Origin: Prolixibacteraceae bacterium
Lineage (GTDB): Bacteria; Bacteroidota; Bacteroidia; Bacteroidales; Prolixibacteraceae
Assembly: GCA_023229575.1 (NCBI GenBank)
Contig: JALNYZ010000015.1
Location: 30,982 to 94,981 of the forward strand
Direction of reading: 5' to 3'
Length of the DNA: 64,000 nucleotides
Positions 52,311 through 60,374 of the stretch are shown in pieces. The notes beneath the pieces are model-generated. The model had not been told where the DNA came from and ran no database searches. It saw nothing but the letters and a program-made list of their open reading frames with translations. Numbering within the stretch: the stretch's first letter is position 1; each line of letters starts with the position of its first letter. Both the position numbers and the translations under genes were made by a program.

Positions 52311-53084
52311 ATGAGAAATTTCACCCTAAAATACCTGCTTTTGCTGCTTTTGTTTGGCAGTACTCATCTCCTTAAAGCACAACCGGCCGGATTGCAGGAT
52401 TCGATCGCCAAGGGCAATCAGCTTTATACTTCGGGGAAATATGCCGCAGCAGTTAAAACATACGAAGCGGTTTCCGCCAAAGGCTTCGAGTCTTTCGAAC
52501 TCTATTACAATCTGGGAAATGCACTATACAAATCCAACAACATCACCTATGCCATCCTCAACTATGAGCGGGCGCTGAAACTTTCACCGGGCAACGAAGA
52601 TGCCCTCTTCAACCTCAATATGGCCAAGCGGCAGGTAGTCGACAACATCGACCTCCTCCCTGAACCCGGATTTTTGCGCTGGTGGCACGAACTCATCAGC
52701 TCACGGCCGGCCGATAGCTGGGGTAGACAATCACTCATCAGTTTTTTTCTCTTCCTCTTATTAATTGCGCTTTTCCTTTTTGCCACAACGATCCGGAACA
52801 AACAGCTCTCTTTCTGGCTGGCCGTGGTAGCCCTTTCTTACAGCCTGGTGACCTTCTCCTTTGGCTCCAGTCAGCGGAGTAAACTGGTTCACCACAACAG
52901 CGGCGTCATCACCGAGCGAAGTGTCCGCATGAAAGGCTCTCCAAGCGAAACCGGTACTGAACTCTTCATCCTGCACGAAGGGCTCAGCGTCCAGATAACC
53001 GACAAACTTGGCGACTGGATCGAAATTCGCCTTGCCGATGGGAATAAAGGGTGGGTTAAAGAGAGCGCGTTGATCCGGATTTAG
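52311..53084 (+). CDS. batE: BatE, TPR and SH3-like membrane protein
   Basis: 257 residues. A signal peptide (~1-24) and a TPR region (~30-105; LYYNLGNALYKSNNITYAIL) are followed by two membrane helices (~140-160 and ~165-183). The C-terminal SH3-like domain (~195-255) ends GDWIEIRLADGNKGWVKESAL. This is the usual BatE design, closing the locus. It is 128 bp downstream of batD with a GC hairpin in the gap. The adapter domains suggest it joins cell-wall or periplasmic partners to the Bat membrane complex. A cluster of CTTCGAC-type repeats starts directly after its stop. Confidence 0.9.
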   Translation: MRNFTLKYLLLLLLFGSTHLLKAQPAGLQDSIAKGNQLYTSGKYAAAVKTYEAVSAKGFESFELYYNLGNALYKSNNITYAILNYERALKLSPGNEDALFNLNMAKRQVVDNIDLLPEPGFLRWWHELISSRPADSWGRQSLISFFLFLLLIALFLFATTIRNKQLSFWLAVVALSYSLVTFSFGSSQRSKLVHHNSGVITERSVRMKGSPSETGTELFILHEGLSVQITDKLGDWIEIRLADGNKGWVKESALIRI

Positions 53085-53190
53085 GAACCTGTCGAAGGGG
53101 AAAATATTTTAGAAGGAAGTACCGGTCCCTGAGCTTGTCGAAGGGGAGAAGGGTCAAGTGAAACGATGAAACGGAGCGACGGTCCCTGAG
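53085..53190. repeat. Cluster of GGTCCCTGAGC...GTCGAAGGGG repeats
   Basis: Three partial or full copies (53085-53100, 53124-53146, 53181-53190) follow the batE stop. The full copy reads GGTCCCTGAGCTTGTCGAAG plus GGG and is the inverse of those at 27689 and 27735. Confidence 0.75.
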
Positions 53191-53363
53191 CAAAGTGATC
53201 CCTGATATCCTAGGTGTGGCGCAGCGGAACCCCGTAGAATTCTGATCAATTTCGTGCATTTGTATGATAAATAATTGACTTATATTATTTATTTTCACCA
53301 TTTGTTTTCACGCAAACATTTCAATCTATTTCTTCTGCGCTACCATTTATATACCAAACTATC

Positions 53364-53984
53364 ATGTCAACCTACATCGATCTCTCGCACCCTATCTGCG
53401 ACAGCATGCCTGGTTATCCAGGAGATCCTCAGGTTTCTTTGCAACAAACTGCCTCCCTTGGAAAAGAAGGCTATACAGACTTTACCCTCTCTACAGGTAT
53501 GCATTCGGGCACCCATCTCGATGGTCCCATGCATCTCACCTCCAGCCTTACAAGGATCGCTGATCTCCCCATAGGGCAGTTCGCTGGAAAGGGATGGATC
53601 TTCAACGTGGTTGGTCAAAAAATAATCGATTTACCCGCATCGGCCTTCAGCCATGTCACACCCGGCTCAGTAATCCTTTTTTATACCGGATTCGATCTCT
53701 ACTTCGGACAGAAACAATACTATCAGTCTTACCCTAGCTTCAGCGAAAAAACGGCGCACGAATTGGTGAATAAACAGGTTAAAATTGTAGGTATGGACTC
53801 GCCATCGCCCGACTACGAACCATCCAACATCCACAATATCCTACTAAGTAATCACATATTTATCCTTGAAAACCTGACCAACCTATCGTCCTTACTGCCC
53901 TACCGGAAATTTGAAATCCTTGCTTTCCCGCTCCGGATAAGGGCCGACAGTTCCCCTGTTAGGGTTGTTGCAAGGATAGAATAA
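53364..53984 (+). CDS. Cyclase-family metal hydrolase (kynurenine formamidase-like)
   Basis: 206 residues, cytoplasmic. It starts TYIDLSHPICDSMPGYPGDP and carries the metal-binding HSGTHLDGPMH motif near 52-62 that defines the cyclase family. GMDSPSPDYEP near 150 is the second conserved block. Family members hydrolyse N-formylkynurenine, isatin or related cyclic amides. No tryptophan-degradation neighbours are seen, so the substrate is open. It is a single gene with no clear promoter. Confidence 0.88.
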   Translation: MSTYIDLSHPICDSMPGYPGDPQVSLQQTASLGKEGYTDFTLSTGMHSGTHLDGPMHLTSSLTRIADLPIGQFAGKGWIFNVVGQKIIDLPASAFSHVTPGSVILFYTGFDLYFGQKQYYQSYPSFSEKTAHELVNKQVKIVGMDSPSPDYEPSNIHNILLSNHIFILENLTNLSSLLPYRKFEILAFPLRIRADSSPVRVVARIE

Positions 53985-54060
53985 GAAAAAGCAGCTATTG
54001 CAATGAGTCACTCTTGGGTTGATGTACTTATTGTATCTTCATCTTGTAAACCTATAATCA

Positions 54061-54562
54061 ATGAAAAAATTGAAAATCTCACTGTTGTCGCTAACCATTG
54101 TTCTGGCGCTTTCCATGTTTGGCCAACCATGGCATCCAGCCGGTGACCATATTCTAACAAAAAGGGCTGAAAATGTCATACCACAAAATCCGTTGCCCGA
54201 ATACCCCAGACCCATCCTGGTAAGGAGCGAATGGCAAAACCTCAACGGACTTTGGAACTATGCCATACTGACCAAGGGGCAAGGTCCTCCTGCCAAGTTT
54301 GACGCAAAAAATTTTGGTCCCTTTCGCCATCGAATCTGCTCTCTCAGGGGTTCAGAAAAATGTGGGTCAAACCAATGAGCTCTGGTACGAACGCAATTTC
54401 GTGGTTCCAACGGCCTGGAAAAACAAAAAAGTCCTGCTCAATTTCGGGGCGGTCGACTGGAAAGCTATCATCGACCAGCACCGGTCCAATCCATGCGTCG
54501 TTACCTGGGTGCCTTTCAACGAAGCCTGGGGACAGTTCAAAACCCCGGAAATAACGGCATAG
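54061..54562 (+). pseudogene. Glycoside hydrolase family 2 remnant (frameshift plus internal deletion)
   Basis: The first frame gives a signal peptide and PEYPRPILVRSEWQNLNGLW, the GH2 N-terminal sugar-binding domain. It then runs out of frame at an A6 run (54306-54311). Removing one A restores ILVPFAIESALSGV and LWYERNFVVP. After LNFGAVDWKA the sequence jumps to DQHRSNPCVVTWVPFNEAWG, which belongs to the catalytic barrel some 250 residues further on in intact homologues. The C-terminus is missing. So there are three lesions: +1 frameshift, large in-frame deletion and truncation. The gene is dead. Confidence 0.85.
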
Positions 54563-54586
54563 ATAAAGCAATAAGATTATAGTAGG

Positions 54587-55078
54587 ATGCAGAAGCCAAA
54601 GGATCAATCCAGACGCGTATTTGTCAAACTTGTGGCAGGCCTGGGGACTGGCCTATTTGCCTGGTCATGGTATCGCTTGAGTGAGGTTCAGACAGGGAAA
54701 GATAGTCTCTCGGAATTCAGGCATAACGCGGATATTCGGCTGGGGGTGAGCTATTTTGGGAAATACTACCTCATTCGTGATGAAAAGGGCATCCGGGCTT
54801 TTTCAACCACCTGTACCCATGCCGGATGCCGCATTGGAAAAGGCAGTGGCACTCTTCTTAGGTGCGGATGCCATGGTTCGCAGTTTGATGCCAAAAGCGG
54901 TAAACCTGTAAAGGGACCAGCCATCAAACCTTTGCAGGAATTGGATTGTTATTTTGATAAATCATCCGGCATGTGGATAGTAAAATTACAGCCAGTTGAT
55001 AGGAGTCCTGTAGGGACGACCTGTATTAGCACAGGGTGGAGAGAAACGAAACCCTGTGAAAATAATCACGAATCATAA
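54587..55078 (+). CDS. Rieske 2Fe-2S protein with a repeat-derived C-terminus
   Basis: 163 residues. The N-terminal SRRVFVKLVAGLGTG is a Tat-like signal anchor, so the domain faces the periplasm. Box I CTHAGC (76-81) and box II CGCHGS (93-98) supply ligands C76, H78, C93 and H96, with C81 and C95 as the disulfide pair of high-potential Rieske proteins. This is the partner expected for a quinol-oxidising cytochrome b. Residues 140-163 are encoded by a REP-like hairpin, so the native stop appears to have been replaced. The cytochrome b gene follows after an inserted Y1 transposase. Confidence 0.88.
   Translation: MQKPKDQSRRVFVKLVAGLGTGLFAWSWYRLSEVQTGKDSLSEFRHNADIRLGVSYFGKYYLIRDEKGIRAFSTTCTHAGCRIGKGSGTLLRCGCHGSQFDAKSGKPVKGPAIKPLQELDCYFDKSSGMWIVKLQPVDRSPVGTTCISTGWRETKPCENNHES
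55004..55060. repeat. REP-like element, upstream copy
   Basis: CACAGGGT (55030-55037) pairs with ACCCTGTG (55051-55058), with GGAGAGAAACGAA in the loop, preceded by a GTCC/GGAC stem. It lies inside the 3' end of the Rieske gene and matches the copy behind the transposase. Confidence 0.8.
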
Positions 55079-55089
55079 CATTTAATTCA

Positions 55090-55536
55090 ATGCCACAATC
55101 ATTAGCCAAAGTCAACGTACATATCGTATTTACAACGAAATATGGTCAGAAACTAATTAGCGATGATATCCGGAAAGAGCTTCATTCCTATATCATAGGG
55201 GTTTTGTCAAATTTGGGATCTTATACCTATGAGTTATATGCCAATCCGGATCATATTCATATCCTTTGTACACTTCCCAGAACGATTACCATGGCAGATT
55301 TGGTTTCAAAGATAAAGACATCATCATCTAAATGGATGAAACATCAGGGTATACCGGATTTTTTTTGGCAGGATGGGTATGGTATCTTTTCAGTAAGTGC
55401 TTCTCAAGTTCCAAGAGTTAAAAAATATATTCAGAATCAACCACAACATCATAAAGTTGGTGATTTCAAAAATGAGTTCAGGCTTTTTTTTATTAAAAAT
55501 GAAATTGAGTTTGATGAACGTTATGTTTGGGATTAA
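55090..55536 (+). CDS. Y1 HUH transposase, IS200/REP-associated (RAYT) type
   Basis: 148 residues, the usual length. The HUH motif is H55-I-H57 in ANPDHIHIL and the catalytic tyrosine is Tyr113 in VKKYIQNQ; the end FDERYVWD is typical of the Bacteroidota branch. These enzymes cut and rejoin single-stranded DNA at hairpins. It starts 12 bp after the Rieske stop and is bracketed by REP-like hairpins at 55004-55060 and 55581-55680 sharing the AGGGTGGAG-GAAACGAAACCCT core. It appears intact. It separates two genes whose products should form one complex. Confidence 0.9.
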   Translation: MPQSLAKVNVHIVFTTKYGQKLISDDIRKELHSYIIGVLSNLGSYTYELYANPDHIHILCTLPRTITMADLVSKIKTSSSKWMKHQGIPDFFWQDGYGIFSVSASQVPRVKKYIQNQPQHHKVGDFKNEFRLFFIKNEIEFDERYVWD

Positions 55537-55580
55537 ATAATTTATTTCATGGGTAGTTTCATAGGACTCCATTTCATTAC

Positions 55581-55680
55581 GTCCTATGCTGTTACATGTC
55601 GGGGCGTTGCCCCTTTTGGCTACAAGTCCTGAAAGGACGTTATGTAACAGCACAGGGTGGAGTGAAACGAAACCCTGTGA
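55581..55680. repeat. REP-like multi-hairpin element, downstream copy
   Basis: The outer stem is GCTGTTACAT (55588-55597) with ATGTAACAGC (55642-55651). Inside are GGGGC-GTT-GCCCC (55601-55613) and GTCCT-GAA-AGGAC (55626-55638). The CACAGGGT/ACCCTGTG stem (55651-55679) then repeats the upstream REP with one base change in the loop. Confidence 0.82.
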
Positions 55681-55778
55681 AGAAGAAGAAGAAGAAGAAG
55701 TAAACGTGAAATAAACAGGATAAAAAAAACCGAAAGATGATTGTGAAATAAAATAATATGAATTAGTTCAACGCCTGA

Positions 55779-58472
55779 ATGGATTTGTACAGACTAAAAA
55801 AATTTGCGCAATTTGACACCGCCGGTTGGATCGCTGTCTCCTCGCTGCTGCTCTGCGCCCTCAGCGGGGCTTTGCTGGCGATTCCCTACGATTTTACCAA
55901 ACCATACCAGTCGGTTTTTGAATTGTTACTGGCAAATCCAGCCGGCTCTCTTGTGCGGAACTTTCATTACTGGAGCGCCCAACTGTTTTTTATTTTCGCG
56001 TTGCTTCACGTTTACGACCACCTGAGCAAGTCGACGGAAACCAACATCAAAAGCCGCCGTACCTGGATGATCCTGACTTTGGTGCTGGTGGTTCTTGGTT
56101 ACGAAATGATCTCCGGTTTTATACTGAAGGGGGATGCTGCCGGACTTCAGGCCAGACGCATAGTCGCATCACTGCTCGAATCAATCCCTCTTGTAGGAAG
56201 AATGGTTGGAACCGCATTTACAGGTAGTGAAGAGCATTGGTCGATCGTTTATGTGCAGCACATTGCCACGGGTACGATCTTCCTGTTTCTTGCCATATTC
56301 AGTCATGTCAGGGCGATCTGGCCAAGATTGCGGAGCCTTGTCATCACATTATCGATAGTAGCTGTCATTAGTCTGCTGTTTCGGGCGCCGCTCGGACTCG
56401 CGGAGAGCAGTGAACTCAAGGGACCCTGGTTCTTCGTGGGTTTCCAGGAGTTGCTCCACCAGACCAGCCGTCCGGGTTACCTTTTCTGGCTTATGCTATC
56501 ACTTCTCCTGCTCTTTTTCCTCCTTCCATGGATCAAAGTCAGCTACAGGAAATTGGGCAAACGGCTGCTCCTGACGCTCGCCCTGTTTTACCTGCTTATT
56601 ACCATGATGGTGTTGCTTTTCCGGGGAGAAAACTGGCAGTGGCGCGGAGTGAAAGATTTTTCCCTTTCGGGTGAAAAACTCCTGATTTTTGATCCGGTCA
56701 ACCCATTGGCTCAACCCGGGCAAACTGTTATTCCTGAGAACCAAAAGCAGGAGGGGTGTCTTTTGTGCCACGGTACCATGTCCGGCCTGTCCGAATCCCA
56801 TAACCCTTCTACGATTGGTTGTTATACCTGCCATATGGGGGATCCTTTTTCGGGGAATAAAAATCGGGCCCATGCCAATATGGTGAAGGTCCCGGGTGAC
56901 TTTTCTAATGTCAGGCAAACTTGCGGCACGCAGGGTTGCCATAGCGAGATAGCCGATCGGATGATGAATTCGCTGATGACCACGCAAAGCGGAATCATCG
57001 CGGTAGATAAATTCGTTTTTGGAGAATCTGCTTCGTTGAATGACACGTTTCACATCAAAGATCTTGCCCATTCCGCATCAGACACCCATCTGCGTAATCT
57101 CTGCGCTGGGTGCCACCTTGGCAGCGAAAAGAGTAAAACCGGCAATGCCGCCTGGCTTGAGCGGGGCGGGGGGTGCAACGCTTGTCACCTGCACTACAGC
57201 GATCAGGCAACCACCACCATGAACAGGCTGCAATCGAAACTACAAGACAATGCTCAGGAGGTACACCCTGCCATTGACCTGCAGGTTTCGAACGATCGCT
57301 GCAAGAGTTGCCACAGCCGTTCGGGAAGGATTTCACTCAATTACGAAGGGTGGAACGAGACCAAACTAAAAGCCTCCGATATCCGGGTATCCGATAGCAT
57401 CCAGGTATTGCCGGACGATCGTGTGGTTAAATTCGTTCAGGCCGATATTCACCACCAGAAGGGGATGGCCTGTATCGACTGCCATACCTCGTACGAAATC
57501 ATGGGCGATGGCAAGAGCAGGGCTCACAAGGATGAGGCAGTCAATGTTCAATGCGTCGATTGCCATCCGGTCGGTAAACCAAAATCGGCAGCTATCGGAA
57601 CCCTTCCCGACAGGGATTCACAAATGATCGCCTGGCTCAGGAAATACAACCCCAAAAGCCGTGTCGTCGTTACTGCCAAAGGAAACACGGCGCTGTTGAA
57701 TACTACCGTGGATTCGCTCGGGAATATCCTGCTGACCGACAAGTTGAATGGATTGCAGCGCCTTTCTAAACCTGCCTCACCGTTATGCAGCAGAGGTGAT
57801 GGTCACAAGCGACTAAGCTGCGGGTCGTGCCACAGCGCCTGGGTACCGCAGTGTATCGGTTGCCACAACAGCTACGAAAAGAGTACTGCGGGATTTGATC
57901 TCCTGACCGGCCAACCAACCACTGGAAGCTGGGTCGAATTTGCCGGAAAATCCCTTGCGGAACCCCCGGTTCTTGGCGTCAGTGAAAAAGATGAAAGTAG
58001 GATCGTGACTACCATGCCCGGAATGATCATGACCATCGATCGCGAATCGTTCACCAAAGGAGGGGGAAATAGCTTTCACAGGCTTTACGCCCCTGCCTCC
58101 GCACATACCACCCAGCGTGAAGGACGAAGCTGCAAATCGTGCCACAACGATCCGCTGGCCATCGGCTATGGAAGAGGCAACCTCTATTTTCAATCCGGCA
58201 AATGGCGGTTTGAACCCCGGTTCGAACCCAATAAAATGGATGGTCTGCCCGAAGATGCCTGGACCGGTTTTCTGCAAGAGGCCAAACAGCCAAATTCGAC
58301 GCGTTCGGAGTTAAGGCCTTTCACGGTAAAGGAACAACAGCGAATTCTTCAGGTCGGAAGCTGCCTGACCTGTCACGATGAAAAGTCAATAGTGATGCTT
58401 CAGTCGTTGGAAAATTTCGATCTGACCTTGTCAAAACGAAGCACTAAGTGCTCAAAAGACAAATTCGAGTAG
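55779..58472 (+). CDS. Cytochrome b6-like / dodecahaem cytochrome c fusion
   Basis: 897 residues. Residues ~1-290 are a membrane domain with His63/His77 and His161/His176. The 14- and 15-residue spacings are those of cytochrome b6, so two b haems are expected. GPWFFVGFQELL (near 225) sits where the PEWY quinol-site motif would be. Residues ~327-866 carry twelve haem c motifs: eleven CxxCH plus one CGTQGCH (Cx4CH). With the upstream Rieske protein this predicts a menaquinol-oxidising complex whose cytochrome c is covalently joined to cytochrome b and could pass electrons to periplasmic reductases. A Crp/Fnr regulator gene follows. No haem motif is broken. Confidence 0.88.
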   Translation: MDLYRLKKFAQFDTAGWIAVSSLLLCALSGALLAIPYDFTKPYQSVFELLLANPAGSLVRNFHYWSAQLFFIFALLHVYDHLSKSTETNIKSRRTWMILTLVLVVLGYEMISGFILKGDAAGLQARRIVASLLESIPLVGRMVGTAFTGSEEHWSIVYVQHIATGTIFLFLAIFSHVRAIWPRLRSLVITLSIVAVISLLFRAPLGLAESSELKGPWFFVGFQELLHQTSRPGYLFWLMLSLLLLFFLLPWIKVSYRKLGKRLLLTLALFYLLITMMVLLFRGENWQWRGVKDFSLSGEKLLIFDPVNPLAQPGQTVIPENQKQEGCLLCHGTMSGLSESHNPSTIGCYTCHMGDPFSGNKNRAHANMVKVPGDFSNVRQTCGTQGCHSEIADRMMNSLMTTQSGIIAVDKFVFGESASLNDTFHIKDLAHSASDTHLRNLCAGCHLGSEKSKTGNAAWLERGGGCNACHLHYSDQATTTMNRLQSKLQDNAQEVHPAIDLQVSNDRCKSCHSRSGRISLNYEGWNETKLKASDIRVSDSIQVLPDDRVVKFVQADIHHQKGMACIDCHTSYEIMGDGKSRAHKDEAVNVQCVDCHPVGKPKSAAIGTLPDRDSQMIAWLRKYNPKSRVVVTAKGNTALLNTTVDSLGNILLTDKLNGLQRLSKPASPLCSRGDGHKRLSCGSCHSAWVPQCIGCHNSYEKSTAGFDLLTGQPTTGSWVEFAGKSLAEPPVLGVSEKDESRIVTTMPGMIMTIDRESFTKGGGNSFHRLYAPASAHTTQREGRSCKSCHNDPLAIGYGRGNLYFQSGKWRFEPRFEPNKMDGLPEDAWTGFLQEAKQPNSTRSELRPFTVKEQQRILQVGSCLTCHDEKSIVMLQSLENFDLTLSKRSTKCSKDKFE

Positions 58473-58499
58473 GCTATCTTTAAATAGAATTTGCATCGC

Positions 58500-58712
58500 T
58501 TTTACTTCGTGAAAACTTGGTGCCCTTTGTGAAGTCCGTCGTGTCCTTTGTGGTTAGATTTAGATCTTAACCACAAAGGCCGCTAAGGAAAACACTAAGG
58601 ACACACAAAGAATTTCGTCAATTTAATGACATTGCCCGTAAGGGACAAAAAACAAATTTTAAACAGTCTTTAAAAATCGCCAGCGATTTTTCCCTCTCCC
58701 GAAGTATCGGGA
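58500..58712. repeat. CACAAAG hairpin and TCCCGA hairpin in a 424-bp gap
   Basis: CCTTTGTGGTTA (58545-58556) is exactly inverted at 58568-58579, within further CTTTGTG/CACAAAG words (58500-58612). A TCCCGA-AGTA-TCGGGA stem lies at 58697-58712. The gap runs from the cytochrome gene to the Crp/Fnr gene (58473-58896), and I see no gene in it. Confidence 0.75.
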
Positions 58713-58896
58713 CAAGTCGTGACCCTCCTTCTTCCTCCAACCAAAGATTAGGAATAGCTCCCATGTCTAGGCATGGTAAATCATCCAAAAAGAAAGACAA
58801 CTTCCTCTGTGTAATTTTTTTGTCATCAAAGCATGCCGGAAGCGAAAAGATGGTTGGAAATGAGTAATTTTAGCCATTACAGATTTCCTGAATCCG

Positions 58897-59601
58897 ATGG
58901 ATCAAAATATTGAAACAAAGAGTTTAAGCCACTGCTCAGCATTCGAATTTGAAAAGAGCTGGTATGACCTTCTGACCGAACCGGAGAAGTTGCTGATCGA
59001 TGAAAACTCGGTCAGCATCGGTTTCAAGAAGGGAGAGACGGTTTGCAAGCTGGGCGCCTTTGCTTCGCACATCTATTTTTTGGAGGAGGGTTTGGTGAAA
59101 GTCTACCTGGAGGAGAAGAACAACAACCTGATCCTGATGCTCTCCACCAAAAACAACTTGCTCGGATTGGCCGCCGTTTATGATGGGAACAACAAGATGC
59201 CATATTCCATCTCCACCTATACGGATTCAAAATTACGGATGATTGATATTCAGATTTTCAGGCAATTGTTGAAACAGAATTCTAATTTCGCCTACCACAT
59301 CATCAACCTTCTCAATGAAAGTACGGCGCAGATCTATGGCCGCTTCTATTCGCTCACGCAGAAGCAACTCCATGGCCGACTGGCCGATATACTGCTATGT
59401 TTGTCTAATAAAATTTTCAAAAGCAGGTCGTTCGATCTGCCGCTCTCGAGGGCCGATCTGGGAGACCTTACGGGGATGTCGACCGAGAGCGTTATCCGGA
59501 TGATGAACGAGTTCAAGAAGGATGGGCTGATCGACATGGAATGCAAGAAGATTGAATTGCTGGATGTTGCAAGGCTGGAGCGGATCAGCGAATTCGGGTA
59601 A
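58897..59601 (+). CDS. Crp/Fnr-family transcription regulator
   Basis: 234 residues. The N-terminal cyclic-nucleotide-like beta-barrel (~35-125; FKKGETVCKLGAFASHIYFLEEGLVKVYL) leads to the dimer helix (~128-160) and a winged helix (~165-225). Recognition helix: LSRADLGDLTGMSTESVIRMMNEF. There is no Fnr-type N-terminal cysteine set, so it is not an oxygen-sensing Fe-S protein by sequence. Its position behind the Rieske/cytochrome locus suggests it may control respiratory genes. No palindromic site was identified. Confidence 0.92.
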   Translation: MDQNIETKSLSHCSAFEFEKSWYDLLTEPEKLLIDENSVSIGFKKGETVCKLGAFASHIYFLEEGLVKVYLEEKNNNLILMLSTKNNLLGLAAVYDGNNKMPYSISTYTDSKLRMIDIQIFRQLLKQNSNFAYHIINLLNESTAQIYGRFYSLTQKQLHGRLADILLCLSNKIFKSRSFDLPLSRADLGDLTGMSTESVIRMMNEFKKDGLIDMECKKIELLDVARLERISEFG

Positions 59602-59609
59602 GCTTAAAC

Positions 59610-59655
59610 GTTCACGCAAAGGGCGCAAAGGGAGACGCGAAGAACGCAAAGAAAA
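59610..59655. repeat. CGCAAAGGG-type single-arm repeat
   Basis: TTCACGCAAAGGGCGCAAAG and further GAACGCAAAG words fill the gap between the Crp/Fnr gene and the convergent DUF2007 gene; related to 25842-25938. Confidence 0.65.
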
Positions 59656-59657
59656 TT

Positions 59658-59906
59658 TTAGTTTCCTATATTTTTCACGTATTCCTCCACGATGGGTCTT
59701 GCCTCCTCCAGGTCAAGATCTGAGATCATCACCCTGACAGAACCCTCCTCGCCCGGGAGGTTCCAGCCGGGATTGTAGGTCGCCCTGGCATGTTCGAGGA
59801 CAAAGGCTTCGATACCTGCATCCTCCAGCAGAGTTTTGACCATTCCTGCTTGCCAGGCGGTGCCGGTAAAGACAACGACGGGGTTGATTTCGGAAGTTGG
59901 TTTCAT
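59658..59906 (-). CDS. DUF2007 domain-containing small protein
   Basis: 82 residues. VVVFTGTAWQAGMVKTLLEDAGIEAFV and the end VMISDLDLEEARPIVEEYV match DUF2007, a small ferredoxin-like fold sometimes annotated as a signal-transducing protein. It has no catalytic residues, membrane helix or export signal. It starts 6 bp downstream of the DUF3795 gene stop, so the two form an operon. Function unknown. Confidence 0.82.
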   Translation of the reverse strand: MKPTSEINPVVVFTGTAWQAGMVKTLLEDAGIEAFVLEHARATYNPGWNLPGEEGSVRVMISDLDLEEARPIVEEYVKNIGN

Positions 59907-59912
59907 AACCTA

Positions 59913-60248
59913 TCAGTTCAATGATTTAAGGTTTTCCATCGCATCCGGAACAAATTGATGGATCCCTTTCAGCATAGCACAATCCTCCAGCTTTTCACAT
60001 TCGGCGCAAGTTTGAAATCCTTTTGAATGGACACATTTCCGTATCTCACATTCCGAGCAATGGGCAAATTTAACCCCGGCTTCCCTGCAACCCGTACAAT
60101 TGATCATCTCCGGGGTAATGCCTGCATCGAATTGAACTTTCCATTTTTCGGTCGTTTGGGCGCGCAATTCATTGTCATCTGCCATTGTTGCAATTCTTGC
60201 ATCACAGGTAGCACAATTTAAGCCACAACATGCAATAACTTTTTCCAT
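59913..60248 (-). CDS. DUF3795 cysteine-rich protein
   Basis: 111 residues with 12 cysteines in pairs: ACCGLNCATCDAR at the start, NCTGCREAG, CSECEIRKCV, and CAECEKLEDC. This is the DUF3795 pattern, which probably binds zinc or iron-sulfur centres. The family is common in anaerobes and methanogens and has no assigned activity. Short and soluble. It is the first gene of a pair with the DUF2007 protein. Confidence 0.85.
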   Translation of the reverse strand: MEKVIACCGLNCATCDARIATMADDNELRAQTTEKWKVQFDAGITPEMINCTGCREAGVKFAHCSECEIRKCVHSKGFQTCAECEKLEDCAMLKGIHQFVPDAMENLKSLN

Positions 60249-60374
60249 GGTTATATACTTTTAATAGGTTGGACTTCTTAAAAGTAGTAGTTTTTTTGCT
60301 AAAAGCGAGCTTTCAAATATGTAACAAAGAATGGTCGATGTATGCCATTGTTTAGCGAACCGCCGCAAACTAGA

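Noticed and set aside
58618..58800. 60-codon reverse-strand open frame before the Crp/Fnr gene
   Set aside because: Contains a TCCCGA hairpin repeat, no domain, and reads through low-complexity repeat DNA.
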